Numbered from the stretch's first letter, positions 49,264 to 58,638 are shown. The stretch is DNA of 64,000 bases from Caryophanon tenue (GCF_001700315.1 NZ_MASJ01000039.1:282367-346366); one strand, 5' to 3'. Translations and numbers: made by a program. Notes: generated from the letters alone by a model not told the origin.

Positions 49264-49382
49264 TTGATGACAAAATGACACACTCGTCAGACATCCGTCT
49301 TATAATAAACGAACAATTTATTGTAGAATAGCTAATAATGTTCGTTTATAATATGAACATATTCAATATTGGAGGGTTTTTT

Positions 49383-50069
49383 GTGGAATTATTATATACT
49401 GGTAAAACAAAAGATGTATTTGCATTAGAAGATGGTCATTATTTATTAAAGTTTAAAGATGATGTAACAGGTGAAAACGGCGTATTTGACCCAGGTGCTA
49501 ACACAGTTGGTCTAACAATTGATGGCGCTGGTTTAGCTGGCTTACGTTTAACATCATTCTTTTATTCAAAACTAAATGAGCAAGGTGTACCAACACACTA
49601 CGTAGATGCAAACTTTGACGATGCTACAATGACTGTAAAGCCTGCAACAGTATTCGGTAAAGGGTTAGAAGTAATTTGCCGCTTCAAAGCAGTTGGTAGC
49701 TTTTTACGTCGCTATGGTGCTTACGTACAAGAAGGACAAGACCTTGATTCATTCGTTGAAGTAACAATTAAAGATGACGAGCGCTTAGATCCTCCAATTT
49801 CTGCGGACGCACTTGATATGCTTGGTCTTTTAACACTTGAAGAATATGCGATTTTAAAACATCGTACAATTGAAATTTCAAAGTTTGTAGCAGCGGAACT
49901 AGAGAAAAAAGGCTTAACACTTTACGATATTAAATTAGAGTTCGGCCGTGATGCAAAAACAAATGAAATTTTATTAATCGATGAAATTTCTGGCGGTAAT
50001 ATGCGCGCATATAAAGGTGATACGTATATCGAGCCATTACAACTTGAACAAATTATGCTAGCGAAATAA
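49383..50069 (+). CDS. purC: SAICAR synthase, stand-alone PurC
   Basis: 228 residues. LLYTGKTKDVFALEDG is the ATP-site N-terminus, FKDDVTG and ICRFKAVGSFLRRYG central motifs, LYDIKLEFGRD and LLIDEISGGNMRAYK the C-terminal metal-binding motifs. It couples CAIR to aspartate in purine synthesis. No other pur gene is near, unlike the pur operon of most Bacillales, so it may be a second copy. GTG 49383 has GGAGGG six bases upstream. The GANTVGL segment is unusual. Confidence 0.85.
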   Translation: MELLYTGKTKDVFALEDGHYLLKFKDDVTGENGVFDPGANTVGLTIDGAGLAGLRLTSFFYSKLNEQGVPTHYVDANFDDATMTVKPATVFGKGLEVICRFKAVGSFLRRYGAYVQEGQDLDSFVEVTIKDDERLDPPISADALDMLGLLTLEEYAILKHRTIEISKFVAAELEKKGLTLYDIKLEFGRDAKTNEILLIDEISGGNMRAYKGDTYIEPLQLEQIMLAK

Positions 50070-50080
50070 GCACACTCACT

Positions 50081-50120
50081 AAAAACTGTAGGAGACAAAA
50101 ACGTCTCCTACAGTTTTTTT
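50081..50120 (+). terminator. Terminator of purC
   Basis: AAACTGTAGGAGAC and GTCTCCTACAGTTTTTTT hairpin. Confidence 0.92.
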
Positions 50121-50271
50121 CTTCTATTATATATAACCGTTTGAGATGAATTCCATCTACTTTTACGAACAGTTCTCTTCCCTACTCATTTGGCCTATAC
50201 TTTTTTATTTCAAACAATTCAAAAATATGATACATTTATTTCGTAAACCGTAATAAAAAGGAGCGATTTTT

Positions 50272-52077
50272 ATGGCATTTCCATCACGCGCAGCGGTAGC
50301 TGTCGAAGAAACATGGGATTTAACACATTTTTATACAACTGAACAACAGTTTGAAGAAGCACTACAACAGGTGCAGCAACAAGCAACAGATTTTGAAGCA
50401 CAGTTTGCAGGAAATTTACAAGATAGCACAACGATTATTAAGGCGCTAGAAGCGCTGGAACAACTTCGTCTTGTGATGACACGTATCGGTACATATGCAA
50501 ACTTGCATCATAGTGTCGACCAAACGAATACGGAGCATCAAATGCGTGCCGGTGCAGTCGGAACAGCATTTGCTAAAATTGCGGCACAAACGGCATTTTT
50601 ACAAAGTGACCTATTACAATTACCAGCTGCGCTTTTAGATGAAACGATGCAGCAAGCACCGCAATACAAAAACTTTTTAGCAGCGATTTTACGTGAAAAG
50701 CCGTACACACTACACCCTGAAGTAGAAAAGGCATTAGCGGCATTTAGCGGAACATGGAACGCACCGTACGCACTATATAATACGACAAAACTGGTTGATA
50801 TGAAGTTCCCAGACTTCACAGTGGAAGGCAAAGATTACCCGATGAGCTATAATTTATTTGAAGGTGATTGGGAGCTTGAAACCAATACAGACATACGCCG
50901 CGCTGCCTTTGATGCATTCTCGGCAAAATTACGTGATTACCAACATACAACGGCTAAAACATATGAAACACATGTGAAGCAAGAAAAAACAGAAGCGGAC
51001 TTACGGGGTTACGATTCAGTACTCGATTTCTTATTGTTCCCGCAAGAGGTAGACCGCGATATGTATAACCGTCAAATCGACGTGATTATGACAGAGCTTG
51101 CGCCACACATGCGCAAATACGCAAAACTGTTACAACGCGTGCATAACTTAGACAACATGACATTTGCAGATTTAAAAATACCGTTAGACCCTGGTTATGA
51201 ACCAACGATTACAGTCGAGGAATCACGTCAATATATGCAAGATGCGTTAGGCATTATGGGTGATGATTATCAAGCAATGCTAGACCGTGCATTTGATGAA
51301 CGCTGGATTGATTTCGCGAACAATGAAGGTAAATCAACAGGCGCGTTTTGTTCAAGCCCGTACGGTGTACATCCGTATGTGCTCATTTCATGGACGAGCC
51401 GTATGAATGAAGTGTTTGTATTAGCACACGAACTTGGACATGCTGGACATTTCTATGAAGCACAAAAACACCAAAATATTTTTGATGCTCGCCCTTCTCT
51501 TTACTTCATTGAAGCACCATCAACAATGAATGAAATGTTAATGGCTAATCATTTATTGAAAAACTCAGATGATGCTCGCTTTAAACGTTGGGTGATTTCA
51601 TCAATTGTGGCACGTACGTACTACCATAACTTTGTCACGCATTTATTAGAAGCTGCGTACCAACGTAAAGTGTATGAGCTTATTGATGCAGGAAAAAGCT
51701 TACATGCACCGCTATTAAATGAGTTAAAACGCGCTGTTCTTGAAGAATTCTGGGGAGATACCGTTACATTAAACGACGGTGCTGAATTAACATGGATGCG
51801 CCAACCACACTACTATATGGGATTATATCCATACACATACAGTGCTGGCTTAACAATTTCAACACAAGTATCGCAGCGTATTTTACGTGAAGGTCAGCCT
51901 GCTGTTGATGACTGGTTAGCTGTTTTACAAGCTGGTGGCACAAAATCGCCTGCAGAGCTTGCAAAAATGGCAGGTGTTGATGTTACAACCGAACAACCTT
52001 TACGCGATACAATTGCTTATATCGGCTCATTAATTGACGAGCTAGAAACGTTAACAAACGAGCTAGATAACCAATAA
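50272..52077 (+). CDS. pepF: Oligoendopeptidase F (M3 family)
   Basis: 601 residues. Zinc motif AHELGHAGHF with HELGH as HExxH, and the third ligand in APSTMNEML; EETWDLTHFYTTEQQF is the usual N-terminus. Cytosolic peptidase cutting peptides of ~6-20 residues. ATG after AAAAGGAG. Followed by a terminator and 370 empty bases. Confidence 0.92.
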   Translation: MAFPSRAAVAVEETWDLTHFYTTEQQFEEALQQVQQQATDFEAQFAGNLQDSTTIIKALEALEQLRLVMTRIGTYANLHHSVDQTNTEHQMRAGAVGTAFAKIAAQTAFLQSDLLQLPAALLDETMQQAPQYKNFLAAILREKPYTLHPEVEKALAAFSGTWNAPYALYNTTKLVDMKFPDFTVEGKDYPMSYNLFEGDWELETNTDIRRAAFDAFSAKLRDYQHTTAKTYETHVKQEKTEADLRGYDSVLDFLLFPQEVDRDMYNRQIDVIMTELAPHMRKYAKLLQRVHNLDNMTFADLKIPLDPGYEPTITVEESRQYMQDALGIMGDDYQAMLDRAFDERWIDFANNEGKSTGAFCSSPYGVHPYVLISWTSRMNEVFVLAHELGHAGHFYEAQKHQNIFDARPSLYFIEAPSTMNEMLMANHLLKNSDDARFKRWVISSIVARTYYHNFVTHLLEAAYQRKVYELIDAGKSLHAPLLNELKRAVLEEFWGDTVTLNDGAELTWMRQPHYYMGLYPYTYSAGLTISTQVSQRILREGQPAVDDWLAVLQAGGTKSPAELAKMAGVDVTTEQPLRDTIAYIGSLIDELETLTNELDNQ

Positions 52078-52088
52078 GAGTGCCTATA

Positions 52089-52139
52089 AACAACCTACTA
52101 TATGCCACATTCAGTTGGTATTTTAGTAGGTTGTTTTAT
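52089..52139 (+). terminator. Terminator of pepF
   Basis: ACAACCTACTA and TAGTAGGTTGTTTT with a long loop. Confidence 0.8.
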
Positions 52140-52432
52140 GTGTGTATGACGAGCCACTTCACTCGGCAACATCACAATTTTTCACAACACACACGCTACT
52201 CTTTTCATTGAGGTACGACTCTTTGTTCATCACGTTCTATCTACGAGTGTTCGCCCTCCAAACCGCATCACATCAACAGGAAACTTCACCTACTTTTTTT
52301 CCTCCTGCTAAAAAATAGTTTTATGTCTTTTTGCCATTTCTTTTCTGATCATTTTAAATGATCTAGACATTTCACATTCAAACGACCATCTTTTTTGCCG
52401 AAATTTTATAAAAAAACGGCCTCCTTTGAAAT
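52140..52432. other. Intergenic region, no gene seen
   Basis: About 290 AT-rich bases between pepF and the promoter of the NEAT gene. No reading frame, RNA or repeat was recognised. Confidence 0.5.
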
Positions 52433-52460
52433 TTGACACATCTGCCAAAAAAGCTATACT
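52433..52460 (+). promoter_or_regulatory. Sigma-A promoter of the NEAT/SLH gene
   Basis: TTGACA and TATACT separated by 16 bases; the Fur box starts 11 bases past the -10, overlapping the likely start of transcription. Confidence 0.75.
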
Positions 52461-52471
52461 AAGTATCAATT

Positions 52472-52490
52472 GATAATGATAATCATTTAC
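52472..52490. promoter_or_regulatory. Fur box
   Basis: GATAATGATAATCATTTAC matches the classical 19-bp Fur consensus at 17 positions and sits just after the promoter, 21 bases before the start codon. Repression by iron-loaded Fur is expected. Confidence 0.85.
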
Positions 52491-52511
52491 ATATTTAGAG
52501 GAGGATTTTCC

Positions 52512-55500
52512 GTGTCAAAACTATTTCGTAACAATTTCCGCCTACGTAATAAATTTATTGTAGGTTTAGCAGCATCGATCGCCATTACCCCTATCATTCC
52601 TTCTGTAACGACTTCCGTTGCGGCAGCCGAGCAATCTGTATCAGAAAGCTCATTCGAAACATATTATAAATTTACAACAAATAGCTCAAGCTTTGCCATG
52701 CTCAATACAAAGCCAGCGATCATTGAGAAAACGGACGATACATATAAAGTAACCGTACAAGTTTCTGGCTATGATATTTTTACAAAGTTTGAAATCGATG
52801 GACAGCAAGGTATCGCTGGTGAAACGTTTGACGAGCCAGGTACAGACCGTCAAGGAAATCCAACAACGGTAACGTATACGAAAGTACACTTCACATTCGA
52901 CTCAATTGATGATGTGAAACACGCGACTGTTGCATATAGCGCAGCTGGCTTCAGCATGAGCCATGATTTTGAGCTTGACTTCACACCTGGTGAATATGAT
53001 CCTTCATACGTTGCACCAGAAACATACTACAAAGGAGAAATAAATTCGTCGCACTTCTCTTCTTTAGTAAGTAAACCTGCTCATGTTAGCTATGCAAATC
53101 GTCAATATACGGTGACACTTGATGTAAGTGGCTATGATATCTTTACAAAATTTGAAATCGGTGGGCAACAAGGTGTGCCTGGCGAAACATATGAGGAAGA
53201 AGGCACGGACCGCCAAGGCAACCCAACGATGGTGAAGTTTACGAAAGTGGCCTTTACATTTGATGATTTAGATGATGTAAAAGATGCACTTATCGCCTAT
53301 AATGCAGGACCTATTGGTGAAATGAGCCATGCCTTCAACATTGACTTCACACCTGGTGAATACGATGGCTCATATGAACAAGCATTCGATACGTACTATA
53401 AATTCCAAACAAACAGTACGCATTTCTCTTCGTTAAATACGAAGCCAGCAAAAATTGTGAAAAAAGACGGTCAATACGCTGTGACATTAGCTGTAAGTGG
53501 CTATAATATTTTCACGAAATTTGAAATTGATGGTAAACAAGGGACAGTCATTAGCACATTTGAAGAAGATGGCACGGACCGTCAAGGCAATCCAACAAAA
53601 ATTACGTATTCAAACGTTGAATTCCTATTTGATGATATTAAAAACGTCAAGCAAGCAGCCATCGCTTACAACGCTGGACCTGTAGAAATGGGACATGACT
53701 TTGCACTAGACTTCACGCCTGGCGAGTACGATCCAACAATTGCACCATTTGAAACGTATTACAAAGGTGAAACAAACTCATCTCACTTCACTGCGATTAA
53801 TAGTAAACCAGCAAAAGTTGTCGTGAAAGAAGATGGCACATATGATGTAACATTAGCTGTTAGCAATTACGAGATTTTCACAAAGTTCGAAATTGACGGC
53901 CAATCAGGTGAAGTACTTGGTACATTTGAAGAAGATGGCACAGACCGCTTCGGTAATCCAGCAAAAGTAACGTATACAAATGTATTATTTAACTTTGACA
54001 ATATTGATAGCGTGAAAGCAGCATCGATTGGCTACAACGCCGGTACAACACAAATGGGCCATGATTATGAACTTGACTTCACACCAGGCGAATATACGTA
54101 TACACCACCTGCAGATGCGACATATGACGGCACAGGTGAACAAGTAACCTATATCATTGACGCGGCTGGGCAACGTTTTGCAAGCATGCTAAAAAATATG
54201 TACGCTGAAAAAACAGCTACAGGCTATACCGTATTTGTGGAAATGGCATCAGCGGATATCGTCTCAACATTTACAGTGAATGCTACTGCTGTAACAACTG
54301 TAAAAGAAGAAGAAACATCGAATACAAAAGTAGTGTCATTTGATGTAGCGAACTTAACAGATGCGATTGCTGTAAAAGCAGCTGTCAAATTTGCGCCAAC
54401 AACTATGACAAACTTTACGATTCAAATTGACGCACCTGTTGAAACACCAGACGAAGAATCAACAGCACTTGCACTTGGAACAGGCTTCTACGATACATTC
54501 TTAACATTCAACAGTACAACTGGCGATAGCTTCTTATACCAACAATCACAATTATTCGTTGTCGATGGCAAAGCTTACGTACAATTAGCTGTCAAAAATG
54601 CAGGTATCAGCTCAATTGCGATTAACGATGTTGCACAAACACCACAAAAAGAAGTAACAATTGACGACACAACGTACAATGTGTATCTTGTGCCTGTTAC
54701 AAATGTAGAGCAAGCATTATCCGTTTATTTATCGGTAAGCATTCCTGGTGTATATGAGCATGTTTATACAGACTTACAATTAGTACTGCAAAACATTCAA
54801 GCATCAGAAGCAACAGCATTTACCTATACGGATGGCGTAACAGCTGTAACACCAGAAACAGAGCTACAAGCACCTACACAAGCAGCGATTATTTTTGCTA
54901 ATAACGCTGAAAACCCTGTAAAACGTGCGACAGTTGAACGTGTAGCAGATGGCATTGAAATGACTGTAACAGCTAAAAAAGGTGCGATCACTAAAATTGC
55001 TGCTGGCACAGAAACCTATTACGAAGCAGCACGTACACCTTCTAACGATTCAGCATTCGAAAAAATTACGTTTACAGCACCAACGTTAGATGACTTAACA
55101 TTTACGTATGATAACGAAGAACATGCTGTAGCAGCGGTTATTACAATTGCTGAGACCATTACACAACTAGAGGACGTACCAGCAGTAGATGTTACACCGA
55201 CACCTGAAACGCCTGTTACACCACCAACAACAGATCCTGTTACACCGACACCACCGACGACTACACCTGGTGGTTCGACTGGCGGTGGTTCGACTGGCGG
55301 TGGTTCGACTGGCGGCGGCTCAACTGGTGGTAATGAGCAAGTGCAAACACCAAATGGTACGTATAACGCATCCATCTCATTTGGTTCAACTGGGGATAGC
55401 TTCTTAAGCCCTACTGCAAGCGTTATTCGTGAAGGCGATGTGTATAAAGTACGTGTCTATGTGAAGAGCAGTGATACAATTCAAAGCTTATCGATTGGCA

Positions 55501-56414
55501 ACTCTACACAAGTCGCAAAAGGTGTGTATGAATTTACAACGACATCATTAAATAACATTACAGCAACAATGTCTGTATCCGTACCGGCTGTTGGCTATGA
55601 GCACACATATACAAACGTAGCCGTAACGTTAACATTAGGTGACAAAGTAAACAATGACACACAATTCCCTACTGCTTCAGACCAAGATGGCAGCGTACTT
55701 CCTGTAACACCACCACCGACAACACCGGATGGCTCTACAACTGAGCCACCACCTGCTCCTGGTGAAGGAAATACAGATGGTGAAGAACAACCTGGTACGG
55801 AAACACCTGACGAAGGCGATACAGATACAGACAATGGTGAAACAGACGGAGAAACACCGGCACCTGCTCCAGTAGTTGCACCGTTCACAGATATTGCCGG
55901 TCTTTACGCTGAACAAGATATTCACGACTTATTCGCAGCAGGTATTACAACAGGAACAACAGCTACAACATATTCACCACAAGCAAATATGACACGCGCA
56001 CAATTTGCGGTTATGGTTACCCGTGCGTTAGAGTTATCTTCATCAACGAATACCGTATTTACAGACGTTGATGGCAAATGGTACGAATCATCTGTACAAG
56101 CATTATATGAAGCAGGCATTTTAACGGGAACAAGTGACTCAACATTTGAGCCTGGTGCAACATTAACACGTCAACAAGCAGCGGCCATTTTATTCCGTGT
56201 ACTTGAATATAAAGGCTATAAAGCCACAGCTACAACGCCAGACTTTACAGATGCAGCGAAAATTTCTGACTATGCAAAACCTGCCTTTGCAACATTACAA
56301 CAGCTGCAAATTTTAACAGGTGATGCCGGTGCAGCAAAACCAGCTGAACACTTAACGCGTTTACAAATGGCGAAATTATTAAACAGCACATTAAAAATCG
56401 TAAAATCTTTATAA
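52512..56414 (+). CDS. Multi-NEAT, SLH-anchored surface protein (putative heme binding)
   Basis: 1300 residues from GTG 52512 (SD AGAGGAGG six bases upstream). Signal peptide to about A38 (SVAAA|EQ). Four similar NEAT modules at ~48-160, 170-283, 293-405 and 414-527, a fifth at ~547-643, a sixth at ~659-763, a degenerate one at ~787-883, a Pro/Thr then GSTGG linker (~893-945), a further NEAT at ~949-1047, an acidic linker, and three SLH motifs (~1125-1300: MTRAQ, LTRQQ, LTRLQ). In modules 1-4 the axial Tyr of YxxxY is Met (M149, M271, M393, M515) in MxHDF-like context; modules 2-4 have His (H181, H304, H425) in the 3-10 helix. Modules 6 and 8 keep YxxxY (Y748/Y752, Y1029/Y1033). Likely an iron-regulated heme receptor on the S-layer or wall polymer, like BslK. 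No Isd-type transporter or sortase is adjacent. Confidence 0.85.
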   Translation: MSKLFRNNFRLRNKFIVGLAASIAITPIIPSVTTSVAAAEQSVSESSFETYYKFTTNSSSFAMLNTKPAIIEKTDDTYKVTVQVSGYDIFTKFEIDGQQGIAGETFDEPGTDRQGNPTTVTYTKVHFTFDSIDDVKHATVAYSAAGFSMSHDFELDFTPGEYDPSYVAPETYYKGEINSSHFSSLVSKPAHVSYANRQYTVTLDVSGYDIFTKFEIGGQQGVPGETYEEEGTDRQGNPTMVKFTKVAFTFDDLDDVKDALIAYNAGPIGEMSHAFNIDFTPGEYDGSYEQAFDTYYKFQTNSTHFSSLNTKPAKIVKKDGQYAVTLAVSGYNIFTKFEIDGKQGTVISTFEEDGTDRQGNPTKITYSNVEFLFDDIKNVKQAAIAYNAGPVEMGHDFALDFTPGEYDPTIAPFETYYKGETNSSHFTAINSKPAKVVVKEDGTYDVTLAVSNYEIFTKFEIDGQSGEVLGTFEEDGTDRFGNPAKVTYTNVLFNFDNIDSVKAASIGYNAGTTQMGHDYELDFTPGEYTYTPPADATYDGTGEQVTYIIDAAGQRFASMLKNMYAEKTATGYTVFVEMASADIVSTFTVNATAVTTVKEEETSNTKVVSFDVANLTDAIAVKAAVKFAPTTMTNFTIQIDAPVETPDEESTALALGTGFYDTFLTFNSTTGDSFLYQQSQLFVVDGKAYVQLAVKNAGISSIAINDVAQTPQKEVTIDDTTYNVYLVPVTNVEQALSVYLSVSIPGVYEHVYTDLQLVLQNIQASEATAFTYTDGVTAVTPETELQAPTQAAIIFANNAENPVKRATVERVADGIEMTVTAKKGAITKIAAGTETYYEAARTPSNDSAFEKITFTAPTLDDLTFTYDNEEHAVAAVITIAETITQLEDVPAVDVTPTPETPVTPPTTDPVTPTPPTTTPGGSTGGGSTGGGSTGGGSTGGNEQVQTPNGTYNASISFGSTGDSFLSPTASVIREGDVYKVRVYVKSSDTIQSLSIGNSTQVAKGVYEFTTTSLNNITATMSVSVPAVGYEHTYTNVAVTLTLGDKVNNDTQFPTASDQDGSVLPVTPPPTTPDGSTTEPPPAPGEGNTDGEEQPGTETPDEGDTDTDNGETDGETPAPAPVVAPFTDIAGLYAEQDIHDLFAAGITTGTTATTYSPQANMTRAQFAVMVTRALELSSSTNTVFTDVDGKWYESSVQALYEAGILTGTSDSTFEPGATLTRQQAAAILFRVLEYKGYKATATTPDFTDAAKISDYAKPAFATLQQLQILTGDAGAAKPAEHLTRLQMAKLLNSTLKIVKSL
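55270..55335 (+). repeat. 15-bp tandem repeat coding GSTGG linker
   Basis: About four copies of GGTTCGACTGGCGGT, the last diverged to GGCTCAACTGGTGGT, encode a Gly-Ser-Thr-Gly-Gly linker between the N-terminal NEAT modules and the last one. Confidence 0.85.
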
Positions 56415-56431
56415 TCTACTTCTTTTAACGC

Positions 56432-56480
56432 GATACCGCTATCCGAAATGAGCATTCATCTTGGATAGCGGTATCTTTTC
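56432..56480 (+). terminator. Terminator of the NEAT/SLH gene
   Basis: GATACCGCTATCC and GGATAGCGGTATC followed by TTTTC. Confidence 0.88.
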
Positions 56481-56663
56481 ATTTATAAAAGCACCTACTT
56501 TACAGCAAATTCCCTTCTGCCATGTTACGGGTCGCGTTATGTTTTCTTTTATTATCATTTCTTTTGAAAACAGACAAAATTACCTAAAAAAAGAATGAGT
56601 ATAGACCTAATTCTTTTGATATAATCAACATATTCTATGTATATACAGAAAGAAGGTGTGCTC

Positions 56664-57548
56664 ATGGATTTACGTTGTACGAACTGCCAGCAACCAATTG
56701 ACGACACGATGGCATATTGCGAAGCATGTGGTTCACGCATTACATTACCACCACCGACTAGCGAAGCGACAGTTGAGACGCAAAATTTAGACATTGACGA
56801 AATTATTGCTGCGGCATCAATGCCACCAACACCCGTAAAGACAAATGAAGCAATTGAAACCATTTTCCCTCCAGCGAGTGCGCCTGAAACAACGCAAATA
56901 GCAGAAACACCAAGTGTACCGCCAAAAGAGGAAAAGAAAAAGCAACGCAAGCCGCTCCCAATCGCACTTGTGTTGTCGTATACGCTCATTACCGTATTAC
57001 TGGTGAGCATCGTTGGCATCTTCACATTGCTCTGGAGCGCGTTACCGTCACCGCAAAAAACGCTCGATTCTATCAATAGCGCATTTGAACAACAAAATCA
57101 TCAAACGTTTTATGATGCGTTTATAAAGCCATCACCAATGATTGCAACACCGGAACATTTCTTTGAGACATTTGTTGATGAATGGCCACTGCTATCGTTA
57201 CAACTTCAAGCAGCCATTGATGAGGAAAAGGAGTTTGCCGTTCTGCAAAATGCAGCTGGTGAAGATATTGTCGAAATGAATATCACATCTACGTATGGCT
57301 TATCGAATATGTCGCTACGCTATTTACCGGTCGACATTACACTCATTGCACCGCTTCAATACGAAACGATTGTTATTGGTGATACCGAGCTATTTAGTAT
57401 TTATGCTAAAGAGATTTTTAACATTTACGCAGTACCAGGTACATATGATATGACCCTTAGCCATAAAAACCGTACTGCTACTGTACCGATTACGCTTCAA
57501 GCAGCAGGTACATACACAGCTGATTTCCCAGTAGGTGACGAACAGTGA
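56664..57548 (+). CDS. Zinc-ribbon single-TM protein, TcaA/YvbJ-like
   Basis: 294 residues. N-terminal zinc ribbon CTNCQQP…CEACGSR, a Pro/Thr-rich linker, one membrane helix (ALVLSYTLITVLLVSIVGIF, ~105-124) and an outer domain of ~165 residues (SINSAFEQQNHQTFYDAF) like the NTF2-type domain of TcaA/YvbJ. Zinc ribbon inside, sensor domain outside. TcaA of staphylococci affects glycopeptide response; whether this one does is unknown. ATG 56664 after AGAAGGTG. Overlaps the next gene by four bases. Confidence 0.75.
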   Translation: MDLRCTNCQQPIDDTMAYCEACGSRITLPPPTSEATVETQNLDIDEIIAAASMPPTPVKTNEAIETIFPPASAPETTQIAETPSVPPKEEKKKQRKPLPIALVLSYTLITVLLVSIVGIFTLLWSALPSPQKTLDSINSAFEQQNHQTFYDAFIKPSPMIATPEHFFETFVDEWPLLSLQLQAAIDEEKEFAVLQNAAGEDIVEMNITSTYGLSNMSLRYLPVDITLIAPLQYETIVIGDTELFSIYAKEIFNIYAVPGTYDMTLSHKNRTATVPITLQAAGTYTADFPVGDEQ

Positions 57549-58117
57549 AACGTTATTGTGCAACATGTGACCGCATCCATCCAATAACAGCGAAGTTTTG
57601 TGGCAATTGCGGTCAAAAATTAGATGATATTGGCCAGTTTATTGAAAAATACACATTTACATGGTGGCTACCCATTTATGGACTGTTCGTGCTATTACTT
57701 GGCGGCATGGTCAGCTTGTCGATTGCATTTACGCACACACATTGGGCATTTCATATGTACAATGTAGTCAGTGGCAACACAGATTATCGCTTTTTGCTCG
57801 CACTGATCATTTGTTTCGTCTGCTACATCGGTATGATGGCATTTTTACTGAAGCATTTTGCTCGTCGTCGCGTGATTGTGTACGGGCGGATTGTTACGTT
57901 CATGATGGCGATTGTTGGTTTAATCATGAGTAGCTATCAAGCTTTTGCCGTTTATGAAATTGTACAAGGGCATACAGCGTTCTCAGATGAACTACGTGCA
58001 CATATTCCAGTAGAACAGCTAGAAAGCATATATCCACTCGTATTTGCAACGTTTATCGTTTTGGCTATCTTTTATAGCATTGCCTTATTACAGAGCGTCA
58101 GACGCCGTTTAAAGTAG
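57545..58117 (+). CDS. Zinc-ribbon multi-TM membrane protein
   Basis: 190 residues: zinc ribbon CATCDRI…CGNCGQK, then four membrane helices (~41-62, ~84-102, ~114-133, ~162-182). GTG start lies in the stop of the upstream zinc-ribbon gene (GTGA), so both are made together. No family beyond the ribbon is recognised; a cytoplasmic ribbon with membrane partners suggests complex formation with the TcaA-like protein. Ends in copy 2 of the dispersed repeat. Confidence 0.7.
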   Translation: MKRYCATCDRIHPITAKFCGNCGQKLDDIGQFIEKYTFTWWLPIYGLFVLLLGGMVSLSIAFTHTHWAFHMYNVVSGNTDYRFLLALIICFVCYIGMMAFLLKHFARRRVIVYGRIVTFMMAIVGLIMSSYQAFAVYEIVQGHTAFSDELRAHIPVEQLESIYPLVFATFIVLAIFYSIALLQSVRRRLK

Positions 58118-58168
58118 GCTTGATGTCGAGGACGCTACTTGATAAATGAAAAATGAACTGAGGCACTC

Positions 58169-58229
58169 TCCTCTGAATTGAACAAAGCTCTGACGAATGC
58201 CATATTCGCCAGAGCTTTGTTTTATTTAT
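58169..58229 (+). repeat. Dispersed 61-bp repeat, copy 2, doubling as terminator
   Basis: Same element as 38013-38073: CCTCTGAATTGAAC, then ACAAAGCTCTGACGAAT and ATTCGCCAGAGCTTTGTTTTA. One stem pair that is C-G in copy 1 is T-A here. It lies downstream of the zinc-ribbon pair. Confidence 0.85.
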
Positions 58230-58305
58230 ATATCGTCGAGTTGGCTCCGTTTTGAGCCACGCTTTTCGCGAAAAAACTTTTGACCCTTCGTGAGCGATAT
58301 CTCTA

Positions 58306-58638
58306 CTATGATGCACTCATAACAGATGGTGTAAATTGAATCGTATAAGCAATGCCTAGTTCCGCTTTCAACTTGTCTGCTAACACTTGCCCCGCTGCAT
58401 TATGTGTTTTTTCTAGTTGTTCGGCATCCTCTACTAAACGGTTTGTCTCTAAATCAATCCATACACCGTATTGTGCTGCCCAATCTAATAACGCATCTTT
58501 TATACTATCTGATACAGGTAACTCTTCAACATCTAAATTATACGTACATTTTGTACACCATAATGCATCTGCGCCAAATTCACCTTCTATTGTAATATTA
58601 GTCGTCGTTCCTTCTTTACAGCCGCAATTTGCTCGCAT
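58306..58638 (-). CDS. Hypothetical protein with two Cys pairs
   Basis: 110 residues. CGC at 5-7 and WCTKC at ~27-31 could bind zinc; no membrane segment; DWAAQYGVWIDLETNRLV is a likely structural segment. ATG with AGTAGG upstream. No family recognised. Confidence 0.6.
   Translation of the reverse strand: MRANCGCKEGTTTNITIEGEFGADALWCTKCTYNLDVEELPVSDSIKDALLDWAAQYGVWIDLETNRLVEDAEQLEKTHNAAGQVLADKLKAELGIAYTIQFTPSVMSAS

Noticed and set aside
55270..55335. Tandem repeat as possible CRISPR
   Set aside because: 15-bp units without spacers, in frame, coding GSTGG.
55019..55888. Pro/Val/Gly-rich minus-strand frames over the NEAT linkers
   Set aside because: Low-complexity antisense of the repeat linkers.
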